Positions 24,166-34,719 of a stretch of 64,000 bases of DNA are shown piece after piece (position 1 is the stretch's first letter; every line of letters starts with the position of its first letter). Under the pieces are notes generated by a model, which saw only the letters and a program-made list of their open reading frames with translations, had not been told where the DNA came from and did not search any database. Origin of the DNA: Ectobius pallidus (taxonomy: Eukaryota > Arthropoda > Insecta > Blattodea > Ectobiidae); the NCBI GenBank assembly GCA_964059195.1, contig CAXKWD010000001.1, positions 156,352,532-156,416,531 of the forward strand. Reading direction: 5' to 3'. The position numbers were made by a program, and so were the translations under genes.

Positions 24166-24480
24166 ATCATCACAATACAATTACGCTTTTGCAAAATGGC
24201 TGAGTGTAATGCGCACATCGATGTTATTTTGTTCGAGATTTGCCCACCGCCTCCTAGACGTACAGCAATTTCAACAGTTTGTACACATAATTCATTTAAA
24301 AGGCAGTGGATACGATTGCCAACGTTACAACAACATCGTCAAATCTCGACTTTCCAAAGTCACGGTCAAAGTCTCGCAACTAACGTCTATGAATTCGACT
24401 TTAACCAAAGTTGAACTTTGCTTTGAAAGTCTACTTTAGGAAGTCGTCTTCCAAAGTCGCGTTCTTGAATACGGGCCTTA

Positions 24481-25760
24481 GTTACATTTACAGTAGCCTA
24501 CAATCCTTACAGTTCAATGAGAATTTATCTGATACACGTCGTGGAATGTAAACAACATCTGTACACACTGAATAGTAACTGCTGTAATAATTTACAATTC
24601 TTTAGACTACTATCGTCTGTAGACTACAGTGACATCTTTGCTGCACCAAGTAAAGTAGGCTACTAATTTTTAATCATTAATTCTCGGACTATTTTCGGGT
24701 ATCATCTAACCGTCATTATTATCTTCATACTATCCTCTCCTTGTTCAGAGTGCATGTGTGTGTGTGTGTGTGTGAATGAGTGTCTCGCCCGATGTGTTCG
24801 TGTTGTCTCGGAGGTGGCCCCGGCATTGGCCTGATCACTCATCGGGGCACCCACCTCCTTGTCTCGTCAGAAAAGTATGTATGTAATCCTAGATAATCTC
24901 TCTCCCGACAGGTCAGCCTTGTAAGGTCCGAGCGGCGTGGGTCGCTTAATGTCCCTAAAAGAGAGAGTAAAACTAAGGTAAAGAGGAGGAAGAAGAAGAA
25001 GAAGAAGAAAGAATTCTCGGACTAGCACCAGGTCAAAATATCATACCCCAGCTTTTGGAAGCCCGCTCCATTGCATCAGGGGATTTCCTAACAAAAGGCC
25101 CTTCTTTGGGCAACAATTATAATAATACTGCGCCTTCGACCCAACAAGAATATTTCATTGTCCGCATTTTTAAGTTACCTGATAACTAGTTTATTATAAA
25201 TATGATACATAATCGGCCACCTTAATTATTAAGGTTGCACAAAAAGCATACTAGAAAACCAAGTAAAAGATTATAAAAATGAAATAGATATTTACGATTA
25301 AAATTAATTATTTCAACCACAATAATCTAAGTTGTCATTCTTTCTATTAACCAGAAATTTATATACGAATTCTCATTATTTTACTAGTATTTGTTACAGT
25401 TTCATTGTTTATTGAAATTTATTAGTGAAGTGATCAGGGTTTTTGTTCCATCAGATATTCTATCAAGTGAGAAAAAATATCTTACTCCACTGTCGGTAAT
25501 AAAACATCGTTTACAGAACACATTTTACTGATAAAATTCTCGCTGTGCGCCTCGTAAATCTGCCCACACCAATGTTTTCTCCTTTTAGGTTTTTTAGATA
25601 AACATATACATATACATTTAGATATATACATATATCCTGTTCCATCGGATAAATAAACCTCAATTTTCACAGTTTGATCAGATACGCGTATTGAAATAAT
25701 TGACTTTTATGTTCGATCAAATATATTCATAAGTAACAGAAAGTTCATGTTCCTTCGGAT
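24481..25760. other. No gene recognised; GC-richer unclassified repeat and microsatellites
   Basis: A (GT)n run lies at about 24757-24776 and (AAG)n at about 24990-25011. The 24780-24985 stretch between them is clearly GC-richer than its surroundings. It ends in ACTAAGGTAAAGAGG, reminiscent of the GGTAAAGGTAAAG tail at 51594. It may be a SINE, but I see no convincing pol III boxes. Confidence 0.4.
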
Positions 25761-25768
25761 ATAAATAC

Positions 25769-26322
25769 GAGGGACGTTCACAAAGTAACTTTCTCTGGGT
25801 CCGTTTACTGAAACAAAACACAATTTCGTGGACATATATATATTGCAACAGATACAGCAAGTATTCAGCTATTATTCAACATATTCGCCACCGGAATTGA
25901 GACATATGTCATCCCATCGAACCAACTTTTGAATAACTGTGTCGTACAAGTCTGTCGCCAGGGATTTGAACCACTGTGTGACAAACATCTCGTCCTCTCT
26001 GCCATTCCCTGTCACTTCTTGAGCTGTAGGTAAAGATGAAAATCACTGGGAGCGAAGTTCGGGCTGTAGGGTGATTGTTTAAACACCTCCTAGAAAGTCT
26101 CCTGCAGAAGTTCGGCTGGGAGGTGTTTAAACATTCGCCCTAAAGCCCGGACCTCGCTCCCAGTGATTTCCATCTTTTACTACACCTCACGAAATGAAAA
26201 GTAATGATAGAGAGGAGAAGATGGTTGTCACACAATGGTTCATATCCCAGGCGGCAGAATTCTACGACACAGGTATTCAAAAATTGGTCCCACGGTATGA
26301 CAAATGTCTCAATTCCGGTAGT
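25769..26322. mobile_element. Fold-back mariner derivative, right end lost
   Basis: After TA at 25767-25768 the element begins CGAGGGACGTTCACAAAG. The left arm (25769 to about 26095), read on the minus strand, encodes the end of a mariner transposase: PNFAPSDFHL and LNSGGEYVE-like residues. From about 26096 the plus strand encodes the same region again: KFGWEVFKHS, SPDLAPSDFHL and a YDKCLNSG-like end (26275-26320). The two arms are thus inverted copies of the 3' part of one mariner, about 80% alike by eye. The right arm breaks off at about 26322 before the terminal repeat. The DxxPSDFH motif belongs to the DD34D enzyme; the rest is missing, so no protein is made. Confidence 0.87.
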
Positions 26323-27185
26323 AACAACTTACTCGTGAACCATAAGATAATGACCAAAAAATATAATATATCAGTAAACTCGCAACGTTCAATTAGGCAA
26401 AGTCTAATGTTAACCAAACGTGTTGTAATAATTTACGAAATCGCAATGTTAAATGAAATACCCAAAGTGTACGCACTCGTGATCTACTGCATTAGGTCTG
26501 TGAAATTTGAGTTTTATTTGGCCTATTTCATATAAGTTATGGGGAAAGTGGCTTTATCATAAACTTGTGCTGTAAGACAGGAACAGTTAAAGTTGTGTGA
26601 TATGAAATGGGACACCCTGAGTTTAATCTAGCAGTCATTACCATCATCAACATCATGATCATCATTACTAGTACAAGTGCTATGTCAGCAATAACATTCT
26701 ATGTTTATAGGGAGAAGTCATCATTTCGGTATTCGTTCTAACACATAGTGCAAGTAATAAGCGTTTTATGACTGCTTTTAAACAGAGAATAATTATTGCC
26801 TCTTTAGTACCTTTCTCCGGGCCGTTAAACGATTATTATTTAATGGTCAATGAAGTAGTCAATAAATCTGTAACCCGTTTATGTTGCTATTAGCAATGAA
26901 ACAATATTGAAGTCCTCACTTGAAAGTACTATTGTGGTTATGTTTTTTGGGGCCTATTTCCAATTACTTGTGACACGATCATATGAAATTCCAATAAATA
27001 TGATGAAATAAGTAGGCCTATAATAAAACAGTAATCGCGTATGCAAAATATAATGCTCCATTAGCCTACATACTTTGTTTTTTTCAAATTTGGAATCTTT
27101 CATACTGAGTTGGTATCTCATATTGAGAACGCTTGGTGGCATACCGGGATATGAGAGTCAGTTGGAAAATTTAATGTTGTACCGG
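26323..27185. other. No feature recognised
   Basis: AT-rich sequence without supported coding. The 113-codon frame at 26194-26535 starts in the mariner remnant and runs out into this region. Confidence 0.4.
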
Positions 27186-27275
27186 CACGTTGCCACTGGA
27201 GCTCAATGGTGGAGTAACGGCACGAAGAGCCGAAAATCCTGGTTCAAATCCCGGCTAAGGCATTGAATTTTTCGG
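27186..27275 (+). mobile_element. tRNA-like SINE head
   Basis: GGAGCTCAATGGTGGAGT (A-box region, 27198-27215), an anticodon-arm-like CGGC/GCCG around ACGAAGA, and TGGTTCAAATCCCGG (B box, 27240-27254) form a tRNA-like unit. TGAATTTTTCGG follows at 27264. The loop again places GAA in the anticodon position with C before it, as in the 12.8-kb copy. The acceptor stem is poor and the body of a SINE is not recognisable. Confidence 0.6.
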
Positions 27276-27289
27276 TCTGACTCAACCTT

Positions 27290-27868
27290 TCCACTCTTCA
27301 AATTTTAGTCCAAATTATTCCTAAGTTTAACAGATAATAGCCGGGAAAATTGTTTGATGCTCTTTGGCTTAAGGCTTGAATTTAAATAGAAATATGTAGA
27401 GGTGAAAACATGAAAGTGATATAGCTGTTATAATAATAATCAGTTTGCGAATTATGTAAATACGTATAATACAACACTATTTACAAAGTTGTTCCACGCG
27501 TCCTTTGTAAGTTTAAACGCTATATTGTCGTTTAAAGTGACTTCTGTATTGAATGCATAGTAGAATAACGCCTCGCATGTAGTGACTGTCAACCTCCCCT
27601 TCTGTTGTATTTGAAGATATAGCGGGATTACTGTCTGATAGCATTTGCTCTCTCCCTACACGCTACTGAGTTTTATGGGCACCACTGGCAATCATGAAGA
27701 GGGAGACCAACAAGGGAACTGCACATAACGGGGGAGAATGCTTCTTTGGCATCTGAAATAAAATGCTCTAAGTGTCTATGATGGGAACAGAACATGAAGC
27801 GGACATGTTCCCTTTAGAAACATGATTTTAGGATTTTTAACATGTTTGTTTCCTAAATACTAATTACA
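27290..27868. other. No feature recognised
   Basis: No supported gene or terminal repeat. Confidence 0.4.
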
Positions 27869-27870
27869 TA

Positions 27871-28454
27871 CGAGGCGCGTCCATGAAGTAAGTTTCCCTG
27901 GGGCCGTTTACAGAAACAAAACACAATTTCGTGGACATATACATTCCTACAGATACAGCAAGTATTCAGCTATTATTCAGCATATTTGCCACCGGAACTG
28001 AAACATTTGCCATATGCCTACCATGGAATTTCAACCACTGTGTGACAAACATCTCCTCCTCTCTGTCATTCCCTGTCATTTCTTGAGGTGTAGGAAAAGA
28101 TGGAAATCACTGGGAGCAAAGTCCGAGCTGTAGGGTGGATGTTTAAACACCTCCTAGCAAGTCTCCTGCAGAAGTTCGACTGGGATGTGTTTAAATATTC
28201 ACCCTAATGCCCGGACCTCACTCCCAGTGATTTCCATCTTTTCCTACACCTCACGAAATGACAAATAATGAGAGGCGAAGATGGTTGTCACACAGTGGTT
28301 CATATCCCGGTATGATAAATGTCTCAATTCCGGTGGTGAATATGTTGAAGAATAGCTGAATACTGGCTGTGTCTGTTGCAATAACTATTTACTTGAAATA
28401 GTGTTTTGTTTCTGTAAACGGACCCGGGGAAACTTACTTTGTGGAAAGACCTCG
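27871..28454. mobile_element. Fold-back mariner derivative, complete
   Basis: TA duplicates flank it (27869-27870 and 28455-28456). The left end is CGAGGCGCGTCCATGAAG, and the right end read inward is CGAGGTCTTTCCACAAAG. Further in, both arms have CCCCGGGTCCGTTTACAG or a close variant, then AAACAAAACAC. The left arm read on the minus strand and the right arm on the plus strand both encode SDFHLF-type and LNSGGEYVE-type transposase ends. They meet near 28170 at a CTCCTGCAGAAGTTCG centre. It is a 584-bp palindromic element of the same family and design as 25769-26322. It has no complete enzyme and must depend on another. Confidence 0.92.
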
Positions 28455-28456
28455 TA

Positions 28457-29640
28457 TTAAATATTGACTGAAATAGAAACAACCGGAGATGTGTTTCTTT
28501 TATCGCAGTGAAGAAAGTTATTAATTTATCAGCACGGAACAAAAAAATTGCTAGCTAAAAATCGGAAAGTTTGACAGAATTAGTGCCTTTCATCAGAAAA
28601 CAATGACTTTCTGTTCGACCAAATAGATTTATAACTGATAGATTCTGGCATATAAACTGAAACATTGCAAACTTCCTAAATTCTAAAGATATGTTTTCGA
28701 ATTTTTCAAATCATTCTTTCAGAAGGGACTGATGATTTCCTTTTGCTTCTCACTAAGTATTCCCATATGGTTTGTAACCGAAACGCGTTGGATTCTCGAT
28801 CTATTCTTCGGTAGTAATGAAAAGATCATAACCACAAAAGGACAGATTATTCACAGAACTTATGAAAAAGACTTTACCTATAACAGACAAGCAAACACGG
28901 TAACTTTATACATGCATGCTATCTAAAAAATCTTACAAAAATCAAGCCCAATACAACTTATGTCCTATCGAATTTCCGTCGTTTTCACGGTTAAAAAATA
29001 CGTGTACGATGGATGTAATATTAAAGAATAAAGCGAAGTGTTACAACAACTAAGCAGTGTGAAAAGGCCAAGGACAACCGCTGGTTTGCGGACCACAGTG
29101 TAGAAACCGTATGCACTGACTACAGGTATTTTAAAACATTAATCATGGCTACAGTCGTGGCTGGTATCGGCAGTGGTTTTCTAACTGAATACAGAGGGTG
29201 CGACACAATAGATGGGTGGACGGAATGGGCTGATATATTATTTTATGCATACGCTGGAAATGACAATATTCCAATATCAACCACCAGGGGGTGAACAAAC
29301 AACGACCCTGAAAGGAGAAAATATTGCTGCTACGCAAAGGGAAAAAATGCATGAGAGGAAAACTTCAACTTGTTAATCCGAAGGAATCTCCAGAATCTAG
29401 AAGGAAAGACGAGGACTTGCTCCTTTTCCCCCCAAGATAGTTCTCTCGCTTTAAAATGAAATATTCCTGCTTCCTTACAATTAAAAATTTATTGTAAAAA
29501 ATGATAACATGCAAAAATGAAGGATACCTTTCAGTCCAACGTTTGGTGAGCAGTTTGATATGATATAATCGGTAATTCTTATGTGTAAAGTTTTAAATTT
29601 GGCCGAGGAAATGCCCTTTGCTTTTAAAATACACATTCAC
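28457..29640. other. No feature recognised
   Basis: No supported gene. The frames at 28732-28926 and 29149-29352 show no known domain. Confidence 0.4.
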
Positions 29641-29697
29641 AAATACACACACACACACGTACACACAGATAGTGTGTGTGTCAGACAGACAGACAGT
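29640..29697 (+). repeat. (CA)n / (TG)n / (CAGA)n compound microsatellite
   Basis: ACACACACACAC, then GTGTGTGTG, then GACAGACAGACAG occur within 58 bp. Confidence 0.85.
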
Positions 29698-29704
29698 CTG
29701 ATGC

Positions 29705-29900
29705 ATTATCGCCAAACCAACAAAATATGCAACAATGCAAAATTAAACCGTGCATTTTCTTTTTTCCCTTCTTTTCTTTCAGGTCTTATACACATTTTAA
29801 CACAAGCATGTCATATAGGCTAGTGCGTTATTAAATATATGATTTTTCATAAACTTCTGGGCCCTACTCATGACAGTGTCTGTTTTCTTAATGCAGTAAA
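29705..29900 (+). repeat. Dispersed repeat, related copy at 49.6 kb
   Basis: AACAAAATATGCAA, CACATTTTAAC and TTCATAAACTTCTGGGCCCT appear in the same order and spacing at 49559-49735. Both copies are on the plus strand. The repeat has no coding content and its ends are undefined; it may be part of an old transposon. Confidence 0.6.
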
Positions 29901-30350
29901 GCCACAGTAATTCGAAACCCGATATTTTGAAGTTCTGTGTAATTCGAACAGGTCTTAGGAAAATTAAAAAAAAAAAAAAAAAAAAAAATAGATAAAATCA
30001 CGTTTAAATGTTTCTTACCTACGCTTTGCAGTATTAGTACTCTAGACGTTACATTTTGAACTAACACTGGGGCTCATTTTATATTTGTTCATACATTCAC
30101 CTTTGAGCTGTTCTTATTTTGTAATTCAAGTTAGTCTCAGCCCCCATTAGCTCAAATTTCTCTACTGTATTTGGATTACGCCTAAATAGGCCTACGCTCG
30201 GTCTTCTCCAACAGTCATTTCAAGAGTTCTCAACAGTTAATACCAAAAGTTATAATTTTAAATACTCTAAACGATCTGAAATATGTGCGAAATCTGGAAA
30301 ATTATATTCATTAATGAACTAGAGGGTAGAAATAGTAAAAGGCATTGCAA
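29901..30350. other. No gene recognised; poly-A run
   Basis: An A-rich run of more than twenty bases lies at 29966-29988. Nothing else is recognised. Confidence 0.4.
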
Positions 30351-30354
30351 TTTA

Positions 30355-30941
30355 CAACCTTATACCCTCTACAAAGTATCATCTTATACAAATAAGACGT
30401 TAAAATACCTTACATTATGTTACACTACATTAAACATTATATAGTCAGTAGTTAAAACATTGTGTACTTGAGATACTTTGTCAGTGTACTTGACAAAGTT
30501 AATACAATAAAACGAAAATGTTATATCGTTAAAAATTTAAAAGTACATTAAAAAAATTTTGCAGAGTAAAAGAATTGAGGATCTTCTTCTTTGTAGGTCT
30601 ATATATTTTTGAGGGTTCATCCGGCATAGGTTATGCCATCCTCATTCCTTTAAAACTCTTGCACAGTTGGACTTAAAGTTAAAACATTGAGGGTACAAGA
30701 ATCTTTTATTGTATGGTACTTACAAATTTTTAAGATATAGGTAATTGTAGTTTTATTATATTAACTTGTATAAATTTTTGAGATATAAGTTATTGTAGTT
30801 TTATTAAATTAACTTGTACCTCAATCACACAATATTTCAACTACTGACTAAATACAATATATAATGTACTGTAATATATAATGTAAAGTATTTTAACATT
30901 TTATTTATATAAGATAATACTCTGTAGATTGGATAAGGTTG
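30355..30941. repeat. 590-bp imperfect inverted repeat
   Basis: The left arm (30355 to about 30560), starting CAACCTTATACCC, matches in reverse the right arm (about 30735-30941), ending GGATAAGGTTG. Shared segments include GTTAAAATAC, TAGTCAGTAGTT and ATTGTGT. The right arm also has an internal 60-bp tandem doubling (TAAGATATAGGTAATTGTAG and GAGATATAAGTTATTGTAG). Flanks GCAATTT and GAAATTT are similar. It resembles a fold-back MITE; no superfamily assignment. Confidence 0.65.
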
Positions 30942-30944
30942 GAA

Positions 30945-31530
30945 ATTTCAATACATTTTAATGGAGAACTATATTATATTTTTTGGATTCAATGCACTGA
31001 TCACAAAATAGCGTCGGGGAATAAGGTGTATTTAGCAGGTGAGTTATCTGAAATGTCTCCTCTTTAGAGCATAACAGAACTCGGTATTGGGTTTTACGGC
31101 TATAATCCACCATTCCCTTGGGGTATCATTTGTCATTATACAGACAGGGCTGTGCGGGGCAATGCCAACAATAATTATATCCACGCGCTGACAAACAATG
31201 CGCATTCTGTTTTATTGTGTAATATATACTTAGTGCAGACAGGTTTATGTCCTTGATGAAAATGAAGAGACGAATCTGTGTTGTCAATGTGCATTCTCAA
31301 CACGGTTATAGCAGGCTTTATTATATGAACGTGGTACAGAGAGATATTCAGTAGTGCAATTTTCATTGCGCTTTAACACTGCTAAGGAGCTTAAAACATT
31401 GTAATTAAACTAATGCACTTTTATTTACGGTATTGCTCGGCAGGTTATGGATACACTTATTTTGAAATGTGGATTTTACGTTTGAACAATCAATATGGAA
31501 TTTTAAGAGATAATAAAGCTCAAACTAAAG
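30945..31530. other. No feature recognised
   Basis: No supported gene or repeat. Confidence 0.4.
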
Positions 31531-31534
31531 CTCA

Positions 31535-31850
31535 AGGTCCTGGGTTCAAATCCCAGTGTCAGAGGAATTTTTCTCCTATAATATTATCATGTAATGTCCA
31601 ATAGAGACATAAATGTCGTTCATAAATGGATATGCATATATCTAAGCTCAAACTAGGTTTATATCAGAATATTTCAGAAGAAAAATTCCCACGACAGCGG
31701 GATTAAAACCTTGACCTTCGATTTTCCGAATCAATACTCTACCAACAGAGCTAGCCAGAGATCGATTTAAAGCGCCAAATGGAATCTCTCTCCTATTACT
31801 ACCTTTAATGGTCGACTTCAAATAAATATATTTGTCATTTAAAATACGTT
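31535..31850. mobile_element. Two inverted family B SINE copies
   Basis: At 31537-31612 the plus strand carries the last third of the tRNA-like head (GGTCCTGGGTTCAAATCCC), then GGAATTTTTCTCC and TATAATATTATCATG. At about 31675-31850 a more diverged copy is inverted: GAAAAATTCC, then a B box, then ACCAACAGAGCTAGCC, then the leader-like GCGCCAAATGGAATCTCTC. The direct copy lacks its 5' half. The layout mirrors the one at 12.3 kb with the order reversed. Confidence 0.65.
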
Positions 31851-32197
31851 AATTTACTGATTTTCTTATTCGTATAAGTTATTTTATCACTTGTCCACGA
31901 TACAATTTTAATTGCATGTAGTGCAACAAATGTGGCACATATTTGCAAATTTGCAGTTTTCCTTGTTACTCAGCTCGAAAACCGAAAGGCTCAAAGAAAT
32001 GCTGCATTGAGTGGTTTTACAACGCTAGTTTTTGTGTAGTTTTATACACGTGCAACTTTGTCCTGATGAGCTGTTGCATGAAATTTGCAGAACGTGTTTT
32101 CCGATAATGAAGTGCTAATCGCAGCATGCTTATCAGTGTCTTGTTTTACTGACTACGGCGACGAAGAGAAGAACGTGAATAGGGCAAAATGGAAATG
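31851..32197. other. No gene recognised; possibly Helitron body
   Basis: This sequence leads continuously, except for the SINE, into the Helitron-type tail at 32516-33219. It may belong to that element, but no 5' end was found. Confidence 0.35.
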
Positions 32198-32209
32198 TAG
32201 AGTGAATAT

Positions 32210-32503
32210 TGGCATGGTCTTGTGGTTATCGTCGCTAACCGGGTTCGATCCCCGGTACCTCCTCGGATTTTTCTGTGATAGTGAGGTCTGGAACGGTCTG
32301 GAATGATTCAAATTGAGGAGCTACTTGATGGAGAAGTAGCGTCTCCGGTCATGAAAAAACCACCATTCACAGCCGTGGGTATCGGCATGCTGACCACATG
32401 CCCCCCAACCCTGCCCTCTGTCTATGGTAGATGACGCAGCGGTCGGTGGTACGCCTTGTCCCTCCAGGGATGTAGCGCCACGGAGTTTAGTTTAGTTTAG
32501 TTT
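32210..32503 (+). mobile_element. Full-length tRNA-derived SINE with (TTTAG)n tail
   Basis: The head has an A-box-like TGGTCTTGTGGTTATCG and a perfect B-box-type GGGTTCGATCCCC (32241-32253), then CGGATTTTTCTGTG (32264-32277). The GC-rich body contains GGCATGCTGACCACATG and GGTACGCCTTGTCCCTCC. It ends in GAGTTTAGTTTAGTTTAG. Target duplications TAGAGTGAATAT are exact at 32198-32209 and 32504-32515. The repeated tail unit suggests it uses a LINE with the same 3' repeat (inference). Confidence 0.93.
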
Positions 32504-32515
32504 TAGAGTGAATAT

Positions 32516-33219
32516 CGTGTAGGCCTAGTTGAATATTGTGGAGTTGTCAATACATGCATGGTGTGTAAAAGCAATGGATTGCAAAATCCCAAGTCCTGTA
32601 TGAGAGATAAATGTCCCATCTAGCGTTTTCTGAAGGATTAGTTTGAGACTTAACTCAAGTCATTCTTCTTCCCTTCTAACTCTAGATACCTATAGAGGGA
32701 CTTACAGCTTGAAAATCAAAAGTCCTCCATAATTTTAAATTTAAATTTAATAAGTATGTAAAACATTTTTTGTCATTTTACTAGCTTTAAGTCATTTATT
32801 TTTATTATTATTTATTGTATGTATTTGTGTTTAATATTTTTTGTCTCCTTTTTATAAATTTGTCTTTTCTTTTTCTAGCTCTGTTTTACATTTTTCACCT
32901 TTTTTATAAGTGTGTCATTCTTTCTCATTTTGTTTTTTGTTTCTCCTCTTTCTCCACTCTCATGTTCTGAATCTACACCCGAGCACGAGCAGTCTGCTCA
33001 TTCGGGTGTATTTCTAAATAAATATTTGGTTCTTTTCTTTTTTTTCTGTACTTTAATTTTGAAATTTGTAAATGTTTTTTGTTTATTTGTGTATTTTTGT
33101 ATTTGTATTTGTATTTGTACATAAGTTTGTAAATGTAATTTAAATAAATAAAAATAAAATTTAATTTTGAATTACATGCAAAAAACAAAACCCGGGCGAC
33201 TCTGGCCCTTTTAAGCGAG
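32516..33219 (+). mobile_element. Non-autonomous Helitron, 3' part, interrupted
   Basis: CATGCATGGTGTGTAAAAGC (about 32553) through GCTTGAAAATCAAAAGTCCTC matches the tail of the Helitron ending at 42386. After a 415-bp insertion (32750-33165) it ends with CCCGGGCGACTCTGGCCC and TTTTAAGCGAG at 33219. The expected CTAG end has become CGAG. The pattern of hairpin, short spacer and CTRR end followed by T is that of Helitrons. Confidence 0.75.
32750..33165 (+). mobile_element. LINE 3' tail with conserved hairpin, inserted in Helitron tail
   Basis: A T-rich stretch contains TACACCCGAG and TCGGGTGTA, a perfect 9-bp outer stem (32974-32982 with 33002-33010) enclosing GAGC/GCTC. It ends TATTTGTATTTGTATTTGTA and then AATAAATAAAAATAAAA. 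The same hairpin, spacing and A-rich end occur at 57895-58136. A conserved 3'-UTR hairpin plus an AAATA-type tail suggests a LINE 3' end recognised by its own reverse transcriptase (inference). No coding part is present. Confidence 0.6.
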
Positions 33220-34112
33220 TGTTTTATAAATGCTGCAAATTTACCTATACTAAGTGGTTTGTATAGATTATCATTTTAATTGCTATATAACTATACTTTA
33301 CTCCAATGTATAATGTTCTCAAATCTACAAGTTTATTTCTTATGACAAGGAAGATGGATTCCTAATAGGAAAGAGGAAAGAGACAAAAAGAAAGACAGAC
33401 AGAAAACATTGAGGTACAACATAAGAAATAAATAAAGGGAGATTGATTGAGAAATAATAAAAAGAAAGAACGAGGGAAAGGAAAATAAAGAATTCAAGCT
33501 TAGTGTTAATTTCTGTTGTATGAGTGGTAAGAATGCCTTAGACACAGTTTTGTATCAACTTATGCCAGCAGATAAAAATGTTGTAAAGGCTGTGAAGAAG
33601 GAGAGTAGAATACTAAGATTAACAACAGAAACCCGTGTTCTCCAAGCCATGTAGTTTCTGTCTTGTTATAATTTTTCTCAAGTGTTGGGAAAATGGGAAG
33701 TGGGAAAGCTGCGGGCTCCATTTTTAATTAAGCTGGGGTTATAAATTGCCAGCAGCTCCAGCATCGATTTCGCAAATGCACATGATGCAATACTCCAAGC
33801 CGCTAATGCGCTCCACAGCCAAGAAATCCTATTACTTCCCTGCAACAGAGTGTTTTCTAAGTTCTACACAAAGCAAATGGACTACAAAAAAAAGTATGAA
33901 TTCAGAGTAAGTTGTTGCATATTTCTATTTTGAAATAAAAGTAACTTTTAAAAATATTTCATACTATTATAAGCAGAGATGTCTCAGTTATTTTCGTTTA
34001 ACAGTCTAAAGTATGTATTTAATTAAAAGTAATAATATTCTTATTTAGTAAAAAAAAACTATCTAAACCTTTGCCTCTGGCGCTGCAAATGAGTTGTTTG
34101 ATTATTATAATG
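33220..34112. other. No feature recognised
   Basis: AT-rich. The purine-rich stretch at 33360-33480 gives a low-complexity minus frame that is not a gene. Confidence 0.4.
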
Positions 34113-34114
34113 TA

Positions 34115-34381
34115 CAGGTAGGGGGAAAAAAAGCGGACCGACTCTTGTAGCTGATTTCAGAGCCTTGTGATACGTAAATAAATGTAGGAGATGTAACGGA
34201 AACGTTTGTTCTCACAAGCAATGCAAATTACATGAAATTATTTCTCATTTCAAGCAATTTATCGACACTAAAACAAATTTCAATACATTCCCTGCTATCC
34301 TGTGAATGCCGCTAGGCATGCGCAGTGGCTCATATCGGCAACTTAAATATTTTAGTCGGTCCGCTTTTTTCTCCCTGCCTG
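34115..34381. mobile_element. TA-flanked MITE, Tc1/mariner-like, copy 1
   Basis: The ends are CAGGTAGGGGGAAAAAAAGC and, inward from the right, CAGGCAGGGAGAAAAAAGC. Both continue GGACCGACT. TA stands outside both ends (34113-34114 and 34382-34383). It is 267 bp with no coding capacity. A second copy in the opposite orientation lies at 57305-57559 and shares CATATCGGCAACTTA and ATGCGCAGTGG. The superfamily is inferred from the TA duplication only. Confidence 0.88.
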
Positions 34382-34719
34382 TACATATATAGGCTATATG
34401 GAATTATGTATATTAAAATTATCTATCTACTCTTAAACAATTCAACGGCCCTAAATAGCGTGCTTGCTCGCTCGCCCGCTTCGTAAGACATCGGGTATAC
34501 TCGGCGATGTTCGTCTCTCGCAGTGTAAACTTTCACGACGAGAACAAAATTAGGAAAACCCTTTCTTTATTTTATAAGGCCTAAGTGAAATGAACACAAT
34601 GAACAAATATTCTAATTTTATTTTTACAGTACTTACAATTTTCATAGCTCTGAACCACAAACATTTTGAATACGCTGTCAGTATAAATTTCTTAAAAATC
34701 CTGGAGTCAATTAATAATG

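Larger units (their letters stand above)
19878..24477 (+). mobile_element. PIF/Harbinger DNA transposon, 4.6 kb, with nested insertions
   Basis: The left end is GGCCGGTATTCATAAAC and the right end read inward is GGCCCGTATTCAAGAAC. TTA lies outside both ends (19875-19877 and 24478-24480), the 3-bp TWA-type duplication of PIF/Harbinger. Subterminal regions on both sides carry many GACTTTG/CAAAGTC motifs, probably transposase or accessory-protein binding sites (inference). Inside are a HARBI1-like transposase pseudogene on the plus strand and a coiled-coil reading frame remnant on the minus strand, the expected two-gene layout. A MITE sits in the second transposase intron and a LINE lies at 23091-24165. 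The two-protein arrangement is known for this superfamily; the fact that both are broken is read from the sequence. Confidence 0.95.

Noticed and set aside
26194..26535. 113-codon gene
   Set aside because: It starts in a different frame of the mariner remnant and ends in anonymous sequence.
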